Source of the DNA: an uncultured bacterium
GTDB lineage: Bacteria > Cyanobacteriota > Vampirovibrionia > Gastranaerophilales > Gastranaerophilaceae
Direction of reading: 5' to 3'
NCBI GenBank assembly: GCA_900547155.1
Contig: URFH01000002.1
Location: 62,001 to 126,000 of the forward strand
Length of the DNA stretch: 64,000 bases
The notes beneath the pieces were generated by a model. It was not told the origin of the DNA, ran no database searches, and worked only from the letters and a program-made list of their open reading frames with translations. A program made the position numbers and the translations under genes. Positions 52,402-61,881 of the stretch are shown here, piece by piece (the stretch's first letter is position 1; each line of letters opens with the position of its first letter).

Positions 52402-52430
52402 AAAAAGCCCCGAAAAAGGGGCTTTTTTAA
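52402..52430 (+). terminator. Terminator of the dnaG-rpoD operon
   Basis: aaaaagcccc-gaaaa-aggggcttttttaa, 13 bases behind the rpoD stop. Confidence 0.92.
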
Positions 52431-52458
52431 TTCAAAAATCCGTTCACGCACAAAACAG

Positions 52459-52576
52459 AGTCGAAGTTAGGTCTATTTTCCGTTCCGATTCCTCCGACCA
52501 CGCGAAAATTTGTTAACAGCTATCTTGTTTATTGAGGTCTCCCCCATAGTCACTACAAATAGACCTAACTTCGACT
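52459..52576 (+). repeat. Family 1 hairpin element, copy C
   Basis: Perfect 20-base arms (52459-52478 and 52557-52576), extendable by a G.T pair, around a 78-base core that starts ttccgttccgattcctccgacc and ends ggtctcccccatagtcactac. It lies between the rpoD terminator and the secA promoter region. The arms are unrelated to those of copies A and B. Confidence 0.85.
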
Positions 52577-52681
52577 TTGCGCAGCCAACAAGCTCCAAAC
52601 GGCTTAGCTCAATCGGGCTATAAAAATTTTCATGCTTGTGGTAGAATTTTTGCCAGAGGAAGACTTGAGGGATATTTTATA

Positions 52682-55495
52682 ATGATAAATTTACTATTAA
52701 AACTACTAGGCGACCCAAACGAAAAAAAGGTTAAAAAAATAATGCCGGTTATAGAGCACATAAACGCTCTTGAACCGGAATTTGAGCAGCTCACGGATGA
52801 CCAGCTGCGCGAAAAAACAGCAGAATTCAAAGAAATTTTAAAAAACAGAGAAACCTCAAACGATAAAAAACGCGACAGGGCGTTAGAAAAAGAAGCGCTT
52901 GATAAAATCCTGCCGGAAGCGTTCGCAGTAGTGCGTGAAGCGGGCAAAAGGGTCTTAAACATGCGCCATTTTGACGTCCAGCTCATCGGCGGATACTTCC
53001 TGCATAACGGCCATATCGCTGAAATGAGAACAGGTGAAGGTAAGACCCTTGTTGCGACCCTTCCTGCCTACCTGAACGCCCTCACAGGCAAAGGCGTTCA
53101 CGTTATTACCGTCAACGACTATCTGGCAAAGCGCGACAGCGAATGGATGGGTAAAATTTTCAAATTTTTAGGCTTAACCGTTGGCGTAGTTCTTTCTAAT
53201 ACCCGCGATTTTAACGAATTTGAACGCAAAAAAGAAGCCTACGCATGCGATATCACATACGGCACAAATAATGAATTCGGTTTCGACTATTTGCGTGACA
53301 ACATGGCCGGAAGCCTTGACCAGTGCGTTCAACGCCCGTATAACTACGCAATTATCGACGAAGTTGACAGTATTTTGATTGACGAAGCCAGAACACCGCT
53401 TATTATCAGCGGGCGACTTGAAAAATCAGCAGAATTGTACAGAACAATGGCAAAAGTAGCGCCGCAGCTGAAAAAAGACGTTGATTACGAGGTTGATGAA
53501 AAAAATAAAAACATTATCCTCTCAGAAGAGGGAATTGACCATGCCCAGGAGCTTTTGAACATTTCAGACCTGTTTGATGTGGAAAATCAATACGCACATC
53601 ATCTTTTGCAGGCGCTGAAAGCAAAAGAACTCTACCAGAAAGACACGGATTATGTAATCAAAAACGGTGAAGTCATCATTGTTGACGAATTTACAGGCAG
53701 ATTGATGGAAGGGCGCCGCTGGTCGGACGGGCTTCATCAGGCGGTTGAAGCAAAAGAGGGCGCAAAAATTCAGGACGAAACTCAAACCCTTGCAAGCATA
53801 ACTTTCCAGAATCTTTTCAGACTTTATCCGAAACTTTCCGGCATGACCGGTACTGCAATGACCGAAGAAGCAGAATTCGGCAAAATTTACAACCTTGAAG
53901 TTACAACCATCCCGACAAACAAAACGGACATAAGAATCGACATGCCCGACGTAATCTACAAAACGCAGAAACAAAAATATCTGGCGGTTGTGGATGAAAT
54001 CGTAAAAATGCACGAAAAAGGCCGCCCCGTTCTGGTCGGAACAATCAGCATTGACAAATCCGAATATCTTTCGTCGCTTTTGAGGCAAAAAGGCGTTAAA
54101 CACAACATTCTTAACGCAAAACATCACGAAAAAGAAGCAAATATCATTGCTCAGGCCGGCCGCGTCGGCGCTGTAACGATTGCAACGAACATGGCAGGCC
54201 GCGGAACGGATATTCTGCTCGGCGGCAACCCCGAATACCTTGCAAAAGAAGAACTTGAGGCAAAAAACCTTTCACCGGAAAACACGCCCGATTATGAAGA
54301 CAGAAAAAACGAAGCGCTCGCTTCTGCACGCGCTCTCACGGAAAAAGAGCACAAACTCGTTGTTGAAGCCGGCGGATTGCACGTAATCGGCACAGAACGC
54401 CACGAATCGCGCCGTATTGACAACCAGCTGCGCGGCCGTGCTGCACGTCAGGGCGATCCGGGCTCAACAAGGTTCTTCCTCTCGCTTGAAGACGATTTGA
54501 TGAGAATTTTCGGCGGTCAGCACATTATAAATCTTATGGATACGCTCAATGCGGACGAAGATATGGCAATCGAGCACCCGATGATTACGCGCCAGATTGC
54601 TTCTGCGCAAAAGAAAGTCGAAACTTATCATTTTGACATAAGAAAAAGCGTTCTTGAATATGACGATGTTATGAATGTTCAGCGTGAAAAATTCTACAAC
54701 CAGCGAAGACGCGTTCTTGCCGGTGACAACCTTTCCGGCGACATTGCGTATATGATTGAGCGTGAAATTGACAGAATTATCAAAAGCTACGTTGCGCCTG
54801 GCATGAACCCGCAGGAATTCATTTACGAAGACCTCGCAGCAATGATGAGAGAGGTGCATTCGCTCATTCCGCAGCTTTCTTACCTTGAAGTGAGCAATAT
54901 TCAGGGGCTTGATTACGAAGGAATTTTTGAAAAGCTCAAACACCTTGCAGTAATGGCCTATCGTGACCATGAGGAGAAAACCGTTGGTTTTTACAATGAT
55001 ATTGCCTCGCAATATGACGAAAACTTCCTGCGTGAAGAGCCATTTACCTCTAACAACGTAATGAGGAACATTGAAAAAGACATTTTGCTGCGCGTTGTTG
55101 ACAACAAGTGGATTGACCATCTGCACAACATTGATATGCTGCGTGACGGCATCGGGCTTCGCGCTTACGGCCAAAAAGACCCGCTAATCGAATACAAAAA
55201 AGAGGCATACGACCTTTTCAACAATATGATGTACGAAATCCAGTCAGAAACGGTCAAATACCTGTTCAGAACGAGGTTCGGCGTCCAAATCGTTGACAAA
55301 CGCGAAGATAACGTCATCAGAACACAACTTTCACAGGCTGCGGAAACTTTTCAGCCCGAATCGGAAGAAGATGAAGCTGAGCCGCAAACTCCTTACAAAG
55401 CTGCTGAAAAAATCGGCAGAAACGACCCATGCCCGTGCGGAAGCGGTAAAAAATACAAAAATTGCTGCGGGGCGAACAAACAGGAGCAGGAATAA
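52682..55495 (+). CDS. secA: Protein translocase ATPase SecA
   Basis: The ATG at 52682 is preferred because the conserved start MINLLLKLLGDPNEKKVKK follows, with TTGAGGGA as ribosome site; upstream frame residues are repeat-derived. Product 937 residues. Helicase motifs: Walker A MRTGEGKTLVATLPAYLNAL, Walker B IIDEVDSILIDEARTPLIISG, the cross-linking domain, GRGTDILLGGNPEYL, and the RGRAARQGDPGSTRFFLS motif VI. The C-terminal zinc tail (RNDPCPCGSGKKYKNCCG) binds SecB or ribosomes in other bacteria. It drives Sec-dependent export of the secreted proteins encoded in this window. Confidence 0.98.
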   Translation: MINLLLKLLGDPNEKKVKKIMPVIEHINALEPEFEQLTDDQLREKTAEFKEILKNRETSNDKKRDRALEKEALDKILPEAFAVVREAGKRVLNMRHFDVQLIGGYFLHNGHIAEMRTGEGKTLVATLPAYLNALTGKGVHVITVNDYLAKRDSEWMGKIFKFLGLTVGVVLSNTRDFNEFERKKEAYACDITYGTNNEFGFDYLRDNMAGSLDQCVQRPYNYAIIDEVDSILIDEARTPLIISGRLEKSAELYRTMAKVAPQLKKDVDYEVDEKNKNIILSEEGIDHAQELLNISDLFDVENQYAHHLLQALKAKELYQKDTDYVIKNGEVIIVDEFTGRLMEGRRWSDGLHQAVEAKEGAKIQDETQTLASITFQNLFRLYPKLSGMTGTAMTEEAEFGKIYNLEVTTIPTNKTDIRIDMPDVIYKTQKQKYLAVVDEIVKMHEKGRPVLVGTISIDKSEYLSSLLRQKGVKHNILNAKHHEKEANIIAQAGRVGAVTIATNMAGRGTDILLGGNPEYLAKEELEAKNLSPENTPDYEDRKNEALASARALTEKEHKLVVEAGGLHVIGTERHESRRIDNQLRGRAARQGDPGSTRFFLSLEDDLMRIFGGQHIINLMDTLNADEDMAIEHPMITRQIASAQKKVETYHFDIRKSVLEYDDVMNVQREKFYNQRRRVLAGDNLSGDIAYMIEREIDRIIKSYVAPGMNPQEFIYEDLAAMMREVHSLIPQLSYLEVSNIQGLDYEGIFEKLKHLAVMAYRDHEEKTVGFYNDIASQYDENFLREEPFTSNNVMRNIEKDILLRVVDNKWIDHLHNIDMLRDGIGLRAYGQKDPLIEYKKEAYDLFNNMMYEIQSETVKYLFRTRFGVQIVDKREDNVIRTQLSQAAETFQPESEEDEAEPQTPYKAAEKIGRNDPCPCGSGKKYKNCCGANKQEQE

Positions 55496-55508
55496 ATAAT
55501 TTTGTCGA

Positions 55509-56129
55509 TTATTTTCCCTTATTAATAAGCTCTTTTATAGAATTTTGTAGTTTAGAAACATCATTTCTATATTGTGCTTTGGCGGCTTTTGCGGCTGCGG
55601 ATTCGGCTGCTTTTTGTTCAACAATTTTAGCTTTTTCACTTAGTGCTTTTTGAATTTTTTCTTCGGCAAATTTTATATTAGAATCTAAGAATCCACCACA
55701 ATAACCATTAGCAACTTTTCTTTCCGGCGACATTGCCTCTATTAAATTTGCTGTACTTTCCTCTATACTGTGAGGGAGTGAATATTTCTTTGCCCAGGCA
55801 TATACTTCAATTTTGTCATCACTTTTGCCTGCAAGTTTATCAAAAAGCTTTCTAGTCTTGCTTTTTGCAGTATTATCAAAGAAAATATGCACAGAACTTT
55901 GAACTGAATCTATCATCTGTTTTACAGCATAAAAAACAATATCTACATCGTATTTTTTACAAAATTCTATTGCCTTTGGATTCTTTTGAAAAGATTCAAC
56001 TAATGAATTCGCAAATTGCGGATATTTTTTATACAATCCTTTACATTTTATACTTTTGATTGATGTAAAATTTGGGTTGTACTTATTTGAAGAGTTATTT
56101 GGCTGTGAAGTCATGTTGTTTATTTGCAT
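55509..56129 (-). CDS. Hypothetical protein with N-terminal NPNFTS motif (206 aa)
   Basis: The first ~30 residues are Asn/Ser-rich (MQINNMTSQPNNSSNKYNPN then FTSIKSIKCKG) and probably disordered. A helical central domain follows (YPQFANSLVESFQKNPKAIEF; VFYAVKQMIDSVQSSVHIF), and the end is an Ala/Lys-rich coiled coil (EQKAAESAAAKAAKAQYRND). No signal peptide is visible. The N-terminal motif resembles those at 23666-24142 and 37609-37863. Strong ribosome site AAGGAGAAAA. It is convergent with secA (13 bases between stops). Function unknown. Confidence 0.7.
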   Translation of the reverse strand: MQINNMTSQPNNSSNKYNPNFTSIKSIKCKGLYKKYPQFANSLVESFQKNPKAIEFCKKYDVDIVFYAVKQMIDSVQSSVHIFFDNTAKSKTRKLFDKLAGKSDDKIEVYAWAKKYSLPHSIEESTANLIEAMSPERKVANGYCGGFLDSNIKFAEEKIQKALSEKAKIVEQKAAESAAAKAAKAQYRNDVSKLQNSIKELINKGK

Positions 56130-56347
56130 TATTTTTCTCCTTAAATATATTTTGATGAAATAAAAACAGGTAAAAAAATTTTTTGCTAGTCCGGATTAAA
56201 CGAACTCCTTATAAAGTCTTTTTCTTCAAAAAGCCCCTCAAAACAACTCTTTAATCAGCAAAAAAGCGGCACATAATTGCCATCGCAGGAGATACAGATA
56301 TTTATTTTATGCAATTTTATACTCCCGAAAAAGAAAAATCACCGATT

Positions 56348-56403
56348 TTTTGCACGCATGCAAAATTTTCTTCAATAATACCATTAAAATTGCATGTATG
56401 CAA
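56348..56403 (+). promoter_or_regulatory. Paired palindromic operator sites of the XRE regulator
   Basis: TTTTGCA-cgca-TGCAAAA (56348-56365) and TTGCA-tgta-TGCAA (56390-56403) are two inverted repeats of one TGCA-N4-TGCA design, 40 bases (about four helical turns) apart. The second covers the ATG of the downstream regulator and lies right after a TAAAAT -10-like box (56385-56390), so binding would block its own transcription. Confidence 0.65.
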
Positions 56404-56613
56404 CAAAACGAATTGCAAAAATTGGGTAAATATCTAAAAAACTTGAGAAAAAGCAAAAAACTTACTCTCAGCGCTCTTTGCTACCGTAACGGGCTTGAAC
56501 CGTCAACGGTCAGCAGGATTGAAGCCGGAATCGTTGAGGCAAAATACCTGACATTGCTCAAACTGGCCAAAGCCTATGATATGGAGCTTTGTGAACTTTT
56601 GAAATTTGAATGA
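56398..56613 (+). CDS. Small XRE-family HTH regulator
   Basis: A 71-residue Cro/CI-type protein. LGKYLKNLRKSKKLTLSALC opens the five-helix fold, NGLEPSTVSRIEAGIVEAKY is the helix-turn-helix (recognition helix around STVSRIE), and LTLLKLAKAYDMELCELLKF closes it. The start at 56398 is chosen because the fold begins there; no Shine-Dalgarno precedes it and a -10-like box is only 8 bases upstream, pointing to a leaderless mRNA. Two palindromic sites at its start suggest autorepression. It faces the convergent autotransporter gene end to end, with the stop codons adjacent. Confidence 0.85.
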   Translation: MQQNELQKLGKYLKNLRKSKKLTLSALCYRNGLEPSTVSRIEAGIVEAKYLTLLKLAKAYDMELCELLKFE

Positions 56614-59232
56614 TTATATGCTTATTCTTATACCGAACAGCAAGGCAACCCCGTTACGCCCACCGTTTCTCAGCATAGTTTCAAAAAAGCCCGTAGCCCT
56701 GTCGCCCCACCGTTTTTGAATGCCGGCACCATACTGAACAAACGGGTCTATTGACAAATCCGGAAGATAAACATCATTTGCCTTAAATTTTGTTTTATCT
56801 ATTATGTTCCACACAACAGAAACCGCAATATACGGCTGAACATAATTTTTGAAATTGCCGATGAGCTTTATTCTCGGCTCAATTTGCAATGCGTTCAACG
56901 GTCGCGTGTTTATATTTACATTGGAGGCGGTTTTATAATTGAAAGTATTTACAAACGTATATGACGCAAGAAAAGCGGGCTGGATTATGAATTTTCGCTC
57001 AAATATTTCAAAATTATAGCCTGTCATTTGGGCAATTCCGGTACTAAACATTGCAAAATTTTCTCTGCCATAGCGCGTTGAGGCTTCTGCGGAAGAAGCG
57101 CCTGCGTTTGCAGTCCATGCGCTGAAAAAGCCGCCTTTATAAAACACAGCATTAAGCCCCGCCAATCCTCCGTTATTATAAATACTGTTTCCGCTATAGG
57201 CCTGATGTGAGCCGTTATATGACGCATATACACCGTAAATTGAATACCAGCCGTTATTTAGTTTTGTCAATCCGCTCTCGACGCCAACAAGGCTGCCATA
57301 ACTGACATTTGAAACACGGGGGCCGTTTTTTAAGCCCACAGATTCAAAGGTTGAATAAGGTTTAAACCATATCCCGCCTCCTTGCTCGGGCATTATAAAA
57401 GGTGAATAAGCAAAAGTTCCGTTCATAGCAAGTTTATTTTGCATTGAAAACTTTGTTTTTATTTCCGGAGGTGTAATCATTACCATATCAAGGTTCGCAA
57501 ATATATTTCTGTATGTATCAATCTGCGTTAAATACCCTGCAAGCTGGGTTGCAACCTCGGACGCAAGTATTGCAGAATCAAAACCCTGCCGCAAAAATTG
57601 AAAATTCCCGCTACTGCTGTCATATGAAATACTATAATCATATATGGGCGTGTTAAGAGTAGAAGGAGTATATTCTACGGAATTTTTTAATGTATCATCC
57701 GCAAACGGAATAATGATATCAGCAGCCGTAGGAGCGCCCTCTAAATTCAATCCCGCAACAAATAAAGAGCCGCTTCCGCTCAAAGAATCCGCGTTTATCC
57801 TGTCCATTGTATTATCGGCAAAATTTACATCCGCAAAGATATTAGTCGTTCCCGCCAAAGACAGATTTCCAAAATTTATATTATTTATTTGATTGTTTTG
57901 CATATTAAAATTAACATTATTGCCGAAATTGGAATTAGCAGCATTAAAATAAGTGCTGTCGGGCAGGAGTTTAACTGTTCCCTCATCAAAATTGAATGTA
58001 CCGGTAAATGCGGCATTTTCACCGCCAAGATTAAGAATTCCGCCCTCTTTTTTATAGATATTTCCTGTACCCTCAATCCCGCTCAGGATATTGTTTGTGC
58101 CTGTACCCAGAAAGTTTATTATGCCGGTTGAGGTGTTAAATATATCGTTTGGAGTGCTGCCGGTTTCGTAATTATTTTTTAAATTTGTATTGTTGAGATT
58201 AACTGTTCCTGCATTATATACAGCACCGCCTTTTCCGGCGTTTAGAGAGTTTGAAATGCTGCTGTTTTGTATTGTTGAATCGTTAATTGTGATTGTTGCG
58301 CCCAGATTATTTACAATTGCCCCGCCATAGCCCTGCTCACCGGAGGTTATTTTGCTGTCGTTGATTAGTGAATTGTTTATCACGATTGAACCCGAGTTTG
58401 CGATTGCACCGCCGAATGTAATATTGTTGGAAGTGCCGCCTCCGTAGTTGTTATTAAACACGCTGTCAGTGATTATCATAGTGCCTTTGTTATGGATTGC
58501 GCCGCCGTACGCAAATGGAAAATCTCTGTCAGAATTTTGTACGCCCTCAACATAGTTATTTTCAAAATCAGTATTGCTGATTGTTATATTTCCCTCATTA
58601 TTAACGGCTCCGCCATAAGCATACAGACTGCCTCTTGAATGATTTTCCCTGAATATTGCAGAATCAACAGACATCTGCGCAGTTCCGTTGTCGAGATAAC
58701 CATTTGATAAGGCCCCGCCGTATGACAATGCTCCGGAAGTATAATTTTTTTCAAAATCCGTATTTTGAATGTTCATGCTTCCGCCGTAAAGGTTGTAAAC
58801 AGCACCTGCAACAGCAAAAGAGCTCGAACCTGAATCAGAAAAATTAGAAACAAAAGCGGAATTTTCTATATCTGTGTGTCCGCCGCTGTTATAAATTGCA
58901 CCGGCAAAATATGAGCCTCTATCGACCTGACCGATACAATTTTGGATTATAACTTCATTAAAATTGTTATCCTGCCCCAAAACAAAGCCGCCATAGGCAT
59001 TATTACCGTCTATTGAATGATTATGCCCCTCAAAATTAATATCGTAGTTATAAAAACGCCTGTCAATAGTTGACGTCGAGTCCAAATCATCAGTAAAGCT
59101 ATAAGTATCGCCGTTTTGCAAGACAGAATTCAATAATTGATAAAATGTGCTTATATCAATAGTGTTTGCGCCTGCATCCGGCGTTAATAAAAGAACACAC
59201 GCAAATATTAGTATAATTTTATAAAGTTTCAT
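56614..59232 (-). CDS. Autotransporter adhesin with GGAI/V-N polymorphic repeats
   Basis: An 872-residue outer-membrane autotransporter (type V secretion). Signal peptide residues 1-22 (LLLTPDAGA). The passenger (about 25-560) is a beta-helix built of repeats such as GGAIHNKGTMIITDSVFNNN, GGAVNNEGNITISNTDFENN and GGAIANSGSIVINNSLINDS, at least seven copies, similar to the GGAI/FxxN repeats of chlamydial Pmp-type proteins. The C-terminal ~270 residues form the translocator beta-barrel, from GGGIWFKPYSTFESVGLKNG to the terminal FGIRISI. It is Ser/Asn/Gly-rich with few Cys. A role in surface adhesion or aggregation is inferred. It lies next to a small XRE regulator that could control it, though the genes are convergent. 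Confidence 0.9.
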   Translation of the reverse strand: MKLYKIILIFACVLLLTPDAGANTIDISTFYQLLNSVLQNGDTYSFTDDLDSTSTIDRRFYNYDINFEGHNHSIDGNNAYGGFVLGQDNNFNEVIIQNCIGQVDRGSYFAGAIYNSGGHTDIENSAFVSNFSDSGSSSFAVAGAVYNLYGGSMNIQNTDFEKNYTSGALSYGGALSNGYLDNGTAQMSVDSAIFRENHSRGSLYAYGGAVNNEGNITISNTDFENNYVEGVQNSDRDFPFAYGGAIHNKGTMIITDSVFNNNYGGGTSNNITFGGAIANSGSIVINNSLINDSKITSGEQGYGGAIVNNLGATITINDSTIQNSSISNSLNAGKGGAVYNAGTVNLNNTNLKNNYETGSTPNDIFNTSTGIINFLGTGTNNILSGIEGTGNIYKKEGGILNLGGENAAFTGTFNFDEGTVKLLPDSTYFNAANSNFGNNVNFNMQNNQINNINFGNLSLAGTTNIFADVNFADNTMDRINADSLSGSGSLFVAGLNLEGAPTAADIIIPFADDTLKNSVEYTPSTLNTPIYDYSISYDSSSGNFQFLRQGFDSAILASEVATQLAGYLTQIDTYRNIFANLDMVMITPPEIKTKFSMQNKLAMNGTFAYSPFIMPEQGGGIWFKPYSTFESVGLKNGPRVSNVSYGSLVGVESGLTKLNNGWYSIYGVYASYNGSHQAYSGNSIYNNGGLAGLNAVFYKGGFFSAWTANAGASSAEASTRYGRENFAMFSTGIAQMTGYNFEIFERKFIIQPAFLASYTFVNTFNYKTASNVNINTRPLNALQIEPRIKLIGNFKNYVQPYIAVSVVWNIIDKTKFKANDVYLPDLSIDPFVQYGAGIQKRWGDRATGFFETMLRNGGRNGVALLFGIRISI

Positions 59233-59439
59233 AAAATTATACTAATAATTCAATTTAAAGAGTTATATCACCCGAAAAGGCATATTTTCAGCGGTTCTGA
59301 ATTAGCTCTTTTGAGCACAATGACTTCCGGAAGAAAACAACATCCCCGTAACGAAAAAACTATTCAACAGAATTGCAGAAAGGGGGTTCTTTGATTGAGG
59401 TTTTTGGTGTAATATTGTTTTATTCAAGAGGATTTTGTT

Positions 59440-60879
59440 ATGTTGAAATTATTTAATACTTATTCAGATAAAATTGAAGAATTCGAGCCGATTAACGGCA
59501 AAAAAGTTAATATGTACGTATGCGGCCCGACCGTTTATGACAATCCGCACCTCGGACATGCACGCTGCTACATCACATGGGACGTGGTTTACAGATATTT
59601 AAAATTTCTCGGCTACGACGTAACATATTGCCGCAATGTAACCGATGTTGATGACAAAATCCTTGCCCGCTCTGAAAAAGAGGGAATCACACCTGATGAA
59701 GTTGCTAAAAAATACTACGATGTTTTTTCAGAATCAATGAAAAAGCTCGGAAATTCAAAGCCCGACATCGAACCTTTCGCAACAAAGAACCTCGGCGAGA
59801 TGATTTCCATCGTCAAAAAGCTTATTGACAACGGATACGCGTACGAAGCCGATGGCGATGTTTATTTCAGGGTTAAAAAATTTAATAAATACGGCGCATT
59901 AAGCAAACAGCCCATTGATGACCTCGTAGCCGGTGCCAGAGTCGAAGCTTCTTCTAAAAAAGAGGATGTTCTGGACTTTGCATTGTGGAAAAAAGACGAA
60001 AAGCACGGCTACAAATCCCCCTGGGGAATCGGGCGCCCGGGCTGGCACATTGAATGCTCGGCAATGGCAAGAAAACACCTTGCGCCGGAAATTGACATCC
60101 ACGCGGGCGGAGCTGATTTGATTTTTCCGCACCATGAAAACGAAATTGCGCAATCCGAATGCGCAAACGGCTGTCAGTTTGTAAAATACTGGCTGCACAA
60201 CGGTTTTGTTACGATAAACAAAGAAAAAATGTCAAAATCCCTCGGAAATTTCATCACAATCGACGGAATTCTGGAAAAATATGACGCAAACACAATCAGG
60301 TTCTTTATTTTGACGAATCATTACAGAATGCCGGTTGAATTCAACGACGAAGCGCTCGAATCCGCAGCAGCAGGCATTAAGCGCGTCAAAAACTCGGTAA
60401 ACGACCTTATGAACTACGTCGGAAAAGAAAATCTCATCGAAAATATTGAATCTGATGAAATAAACCAGTTCAAAGACGCGATGAATGATGATTTTAACAC
60501 ATCAAAGGCGCTTGCTGTTATGTTTGAGCTTGCGACAAAAGCAAACAGGGCAAAAGATTCGCAGGATAAGGATTCAGCGACAAAATATCTTTCCTCTTTG
60601 ATGACGATTGCGAGAATTCTCGGATTTGACTTTGAAAAAGTCGAACTGTCAGAAGAACAGCTCAAAGAAAAGCTCGATGAGATTGTTTCAGAGTTTGATT
60701 TTCTCGAAAACAAGGAAGCACCTGCATTTGAGATTATGAACGAAATAATAAAAGCAAGAAATGAAGCACGCGCACAGAAAAACTGGGCAGTTGCCGACAA
60801 AATTCGCGACGGGCTTGCTAAAGTTAATATTGTGTTAAAGGACACCAAAGACGGAGTTACGAATTGGGAGTTGAAATAA
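59440..60879 (+). CDS. cysS: Cysteinyl-tRNA synthetase
   Basis: A 479-residue class Ia synthetase. The zinc/substrate site starts with [17 protein letters not shown], which contains the HIGH-type HLGHA; the other zinc ligands are in [12 protein letters not shown] and the [19 protein letters not shown] segment; the KMSKS loop is KMSKSLGNF. The C-terminal helical anticodon domain follows. It is the first gene of a compact operon cysS-coaE-two membrane proteins, one base before coaE. Confidence 0.97.
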   Translation: MLKLFNTYSDKIEEFEPINGKKVNMYVCGPTVYDNPHLGHARCYITWDVVYRYLKFLGYDVTYCRNVTDVDDKILARSEKEGITPDEVAKKYYDVFSESMKKLGNSKPDIEPFATKNLGEMISIVKKLIDNGYAYEADGDVYFRVKKFNKYGALSKQPIDDLVAGARVEASSKKEDVLDFALWKKDEKHGYKSPWGIGRPGWHIECSAMARKHLAPEIDIHAGGADLIFPHHENEIAQSECANGCQFVKYWLHNGFVTINKEKMSKSLGNFITIDGILEKYDANTIRFFILTNHYRMPVEFNDEALESAAAGIKRVKNSVNDLMNYVGKENLIENIESDEINQFKDAMNDDFNTSKALAVMFELATKANRAKDSQDKDSATKYLSSLMTIARILGFDFEKVELSEEQLKEKLDEIVSEFDFLENKEAPAFEIMNEIIKARNEARAQKNWAVADKIRDGLAKVNIVLKDTKDGVTNWELK

Positions 60880-60880
60880 T

Positions 60881-61471
60881 ATGCTAAGTGTTGGTCTCAC
60901 CGGAAATATTGCATCCGGAAAATCTATTGTTGAAAGCTATTTTGAAAAAAAAGGTATTTCTGTCATAAACGCCGATGATGTCACGCATGAACTAATCGAC
61001 AAAGACCGGAATATTCAACAAAGAATTAAAAAACTCTTTGAAAATGAGGATATTCTTGACGAAAACGGCGCTATTTCAAGAGCAAAAATCGGAAAAATCG
61101 TTTTTTCTGACCAGGACAAGCTCGAAGAACTCGAAAACATCCTTCATCCTGCCGTAATCAAAAAAATCGAAGAATTTTTCGACGAAAAACGCAGCGAGGA
61201 CATTGTTATTGCGTCAGTTCCGCTTCTTTTTGAGATAGATATCCAGCCGATGTTTGATAAAACGATTCTCGTTTGTGCGGACAAGAAAATCCGCCTCCAG
61301 CGTCTCATGAACAGGAACGGATACAGCCTTGAGCACGCGCTTGAGCGGATAAATTCGCAGATTTCACAGGAAGAAAAACGAAATATCGCTGATTTTATCA
61401 TCGAAAACAACAACGATATTCTTGAGTTGGAATTGCAGATTAACAAAATAATTGAAAGATTGAGAGCATGA
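60881..61471 (+). CDS. coaE: Dephospho-CoA kinase
   Basis: A 196-residue P-loop kinase that phosphorylates the ribose 3'-OH of dephospho-CoA, the last step of CoA synthesis. Walker A is GLTGNIASGKS, followed by INADDVTHELID, HPAVIKKIEEF, IASVPLLFEIDIQ and the lid with RLQRLMNRNGYS. Length is normal. It is packed between cysS (one base) and a small membrane protein gene (4-base overlap). Confidence 0.95.
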   Translation: MLSVGLTGNIASGKSIVESYFEKKGISVINADDVTHELIDKDRNIQQRIKKLFENEDILDENGAISRAKIGKIVFSDQDKLEELENILHPAVIKKIEEFFDEKRSEDIVIASVPLLFEIDIQPMFDKTILVCADKKIRLQRLMNRNGYSLEHALERINSQISQEEKRNIADFIIENNNDILELELQINKIIERLRA

Positions 61472-61881
61472 ATCCCGAAAAGCTGACTAAAATAACCTTT
61501 TTTCTGCTATTTTTGTTCAGTATTAATTATCTTCCGCTCATTTTAAAGGTTCCTTTTTCATTTTTTAATAATGATTTCAGAAATATGAATATTTATTCAA
61601 GAAAACTGCAAATTCTGGAGCAAAAAGCGGGGTTTTTAAAGCAGGAGAAAGAAGTCGGGTTCATAAGCGAGGTCAAGGATGATAACATAATGCTGCTTTC
61701 CGACCCTATTTTGAACTTTTACATTGCCCAGTACGCACTCACGCCGGCGATCGTAAAAAAGGGCTCTGAATTTCCTTATACTGTGGGGATTTACGACAAA
61801 ATCGTGCGAATTGACAAAGGGCTTTCGATTTACAGGCAGCTGAGTCCGGACATTTTTGTTTTTAAAAGGAGCGAAAAATGA
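61468..61881 (+). CDS. Hypothetical single-span membrane protein (137 aa)
   Basis: One N-terminal membrane segment (TFFLLFLFSINYLPLILKV) with a soluble, probably periplasmic, remainder containing short strands (VGFISEVKDDNIMLLSDPIL; YTVGIYDKIVRI). No domain is recognised. It overlaps coaE and the following polytopic protein by 4 bases each, so it is translationally coupled to both. The soluble part resembles the short periplasmic domain found at the end of GT-C type glycosyltransferases, and it may be a split partner of the next protein (inference). Confidence 0.75.
   Translation: MNPEKLTKITFFLLFLFSINYLPLILKVPFSFFNNDFRNMNIYSRKLQILEQKAGFLKQEKEVGFISEVKDDNIMLLSDPILNFYIAQYALTPAIVKKGSEFPYTVGIYDKIVRIDKGLSIYRQLSPDIFVFKRSEK

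Noticed and set aside
52459..52576. Integron attC site in copy C (arms contain GTTAGGT and ACCTAAC, which fit the R-box consensus)
   Set aside because: The match is confined to the copy-specific arm; copies A and B lack it and no integrase or cassette ORF is nearby.
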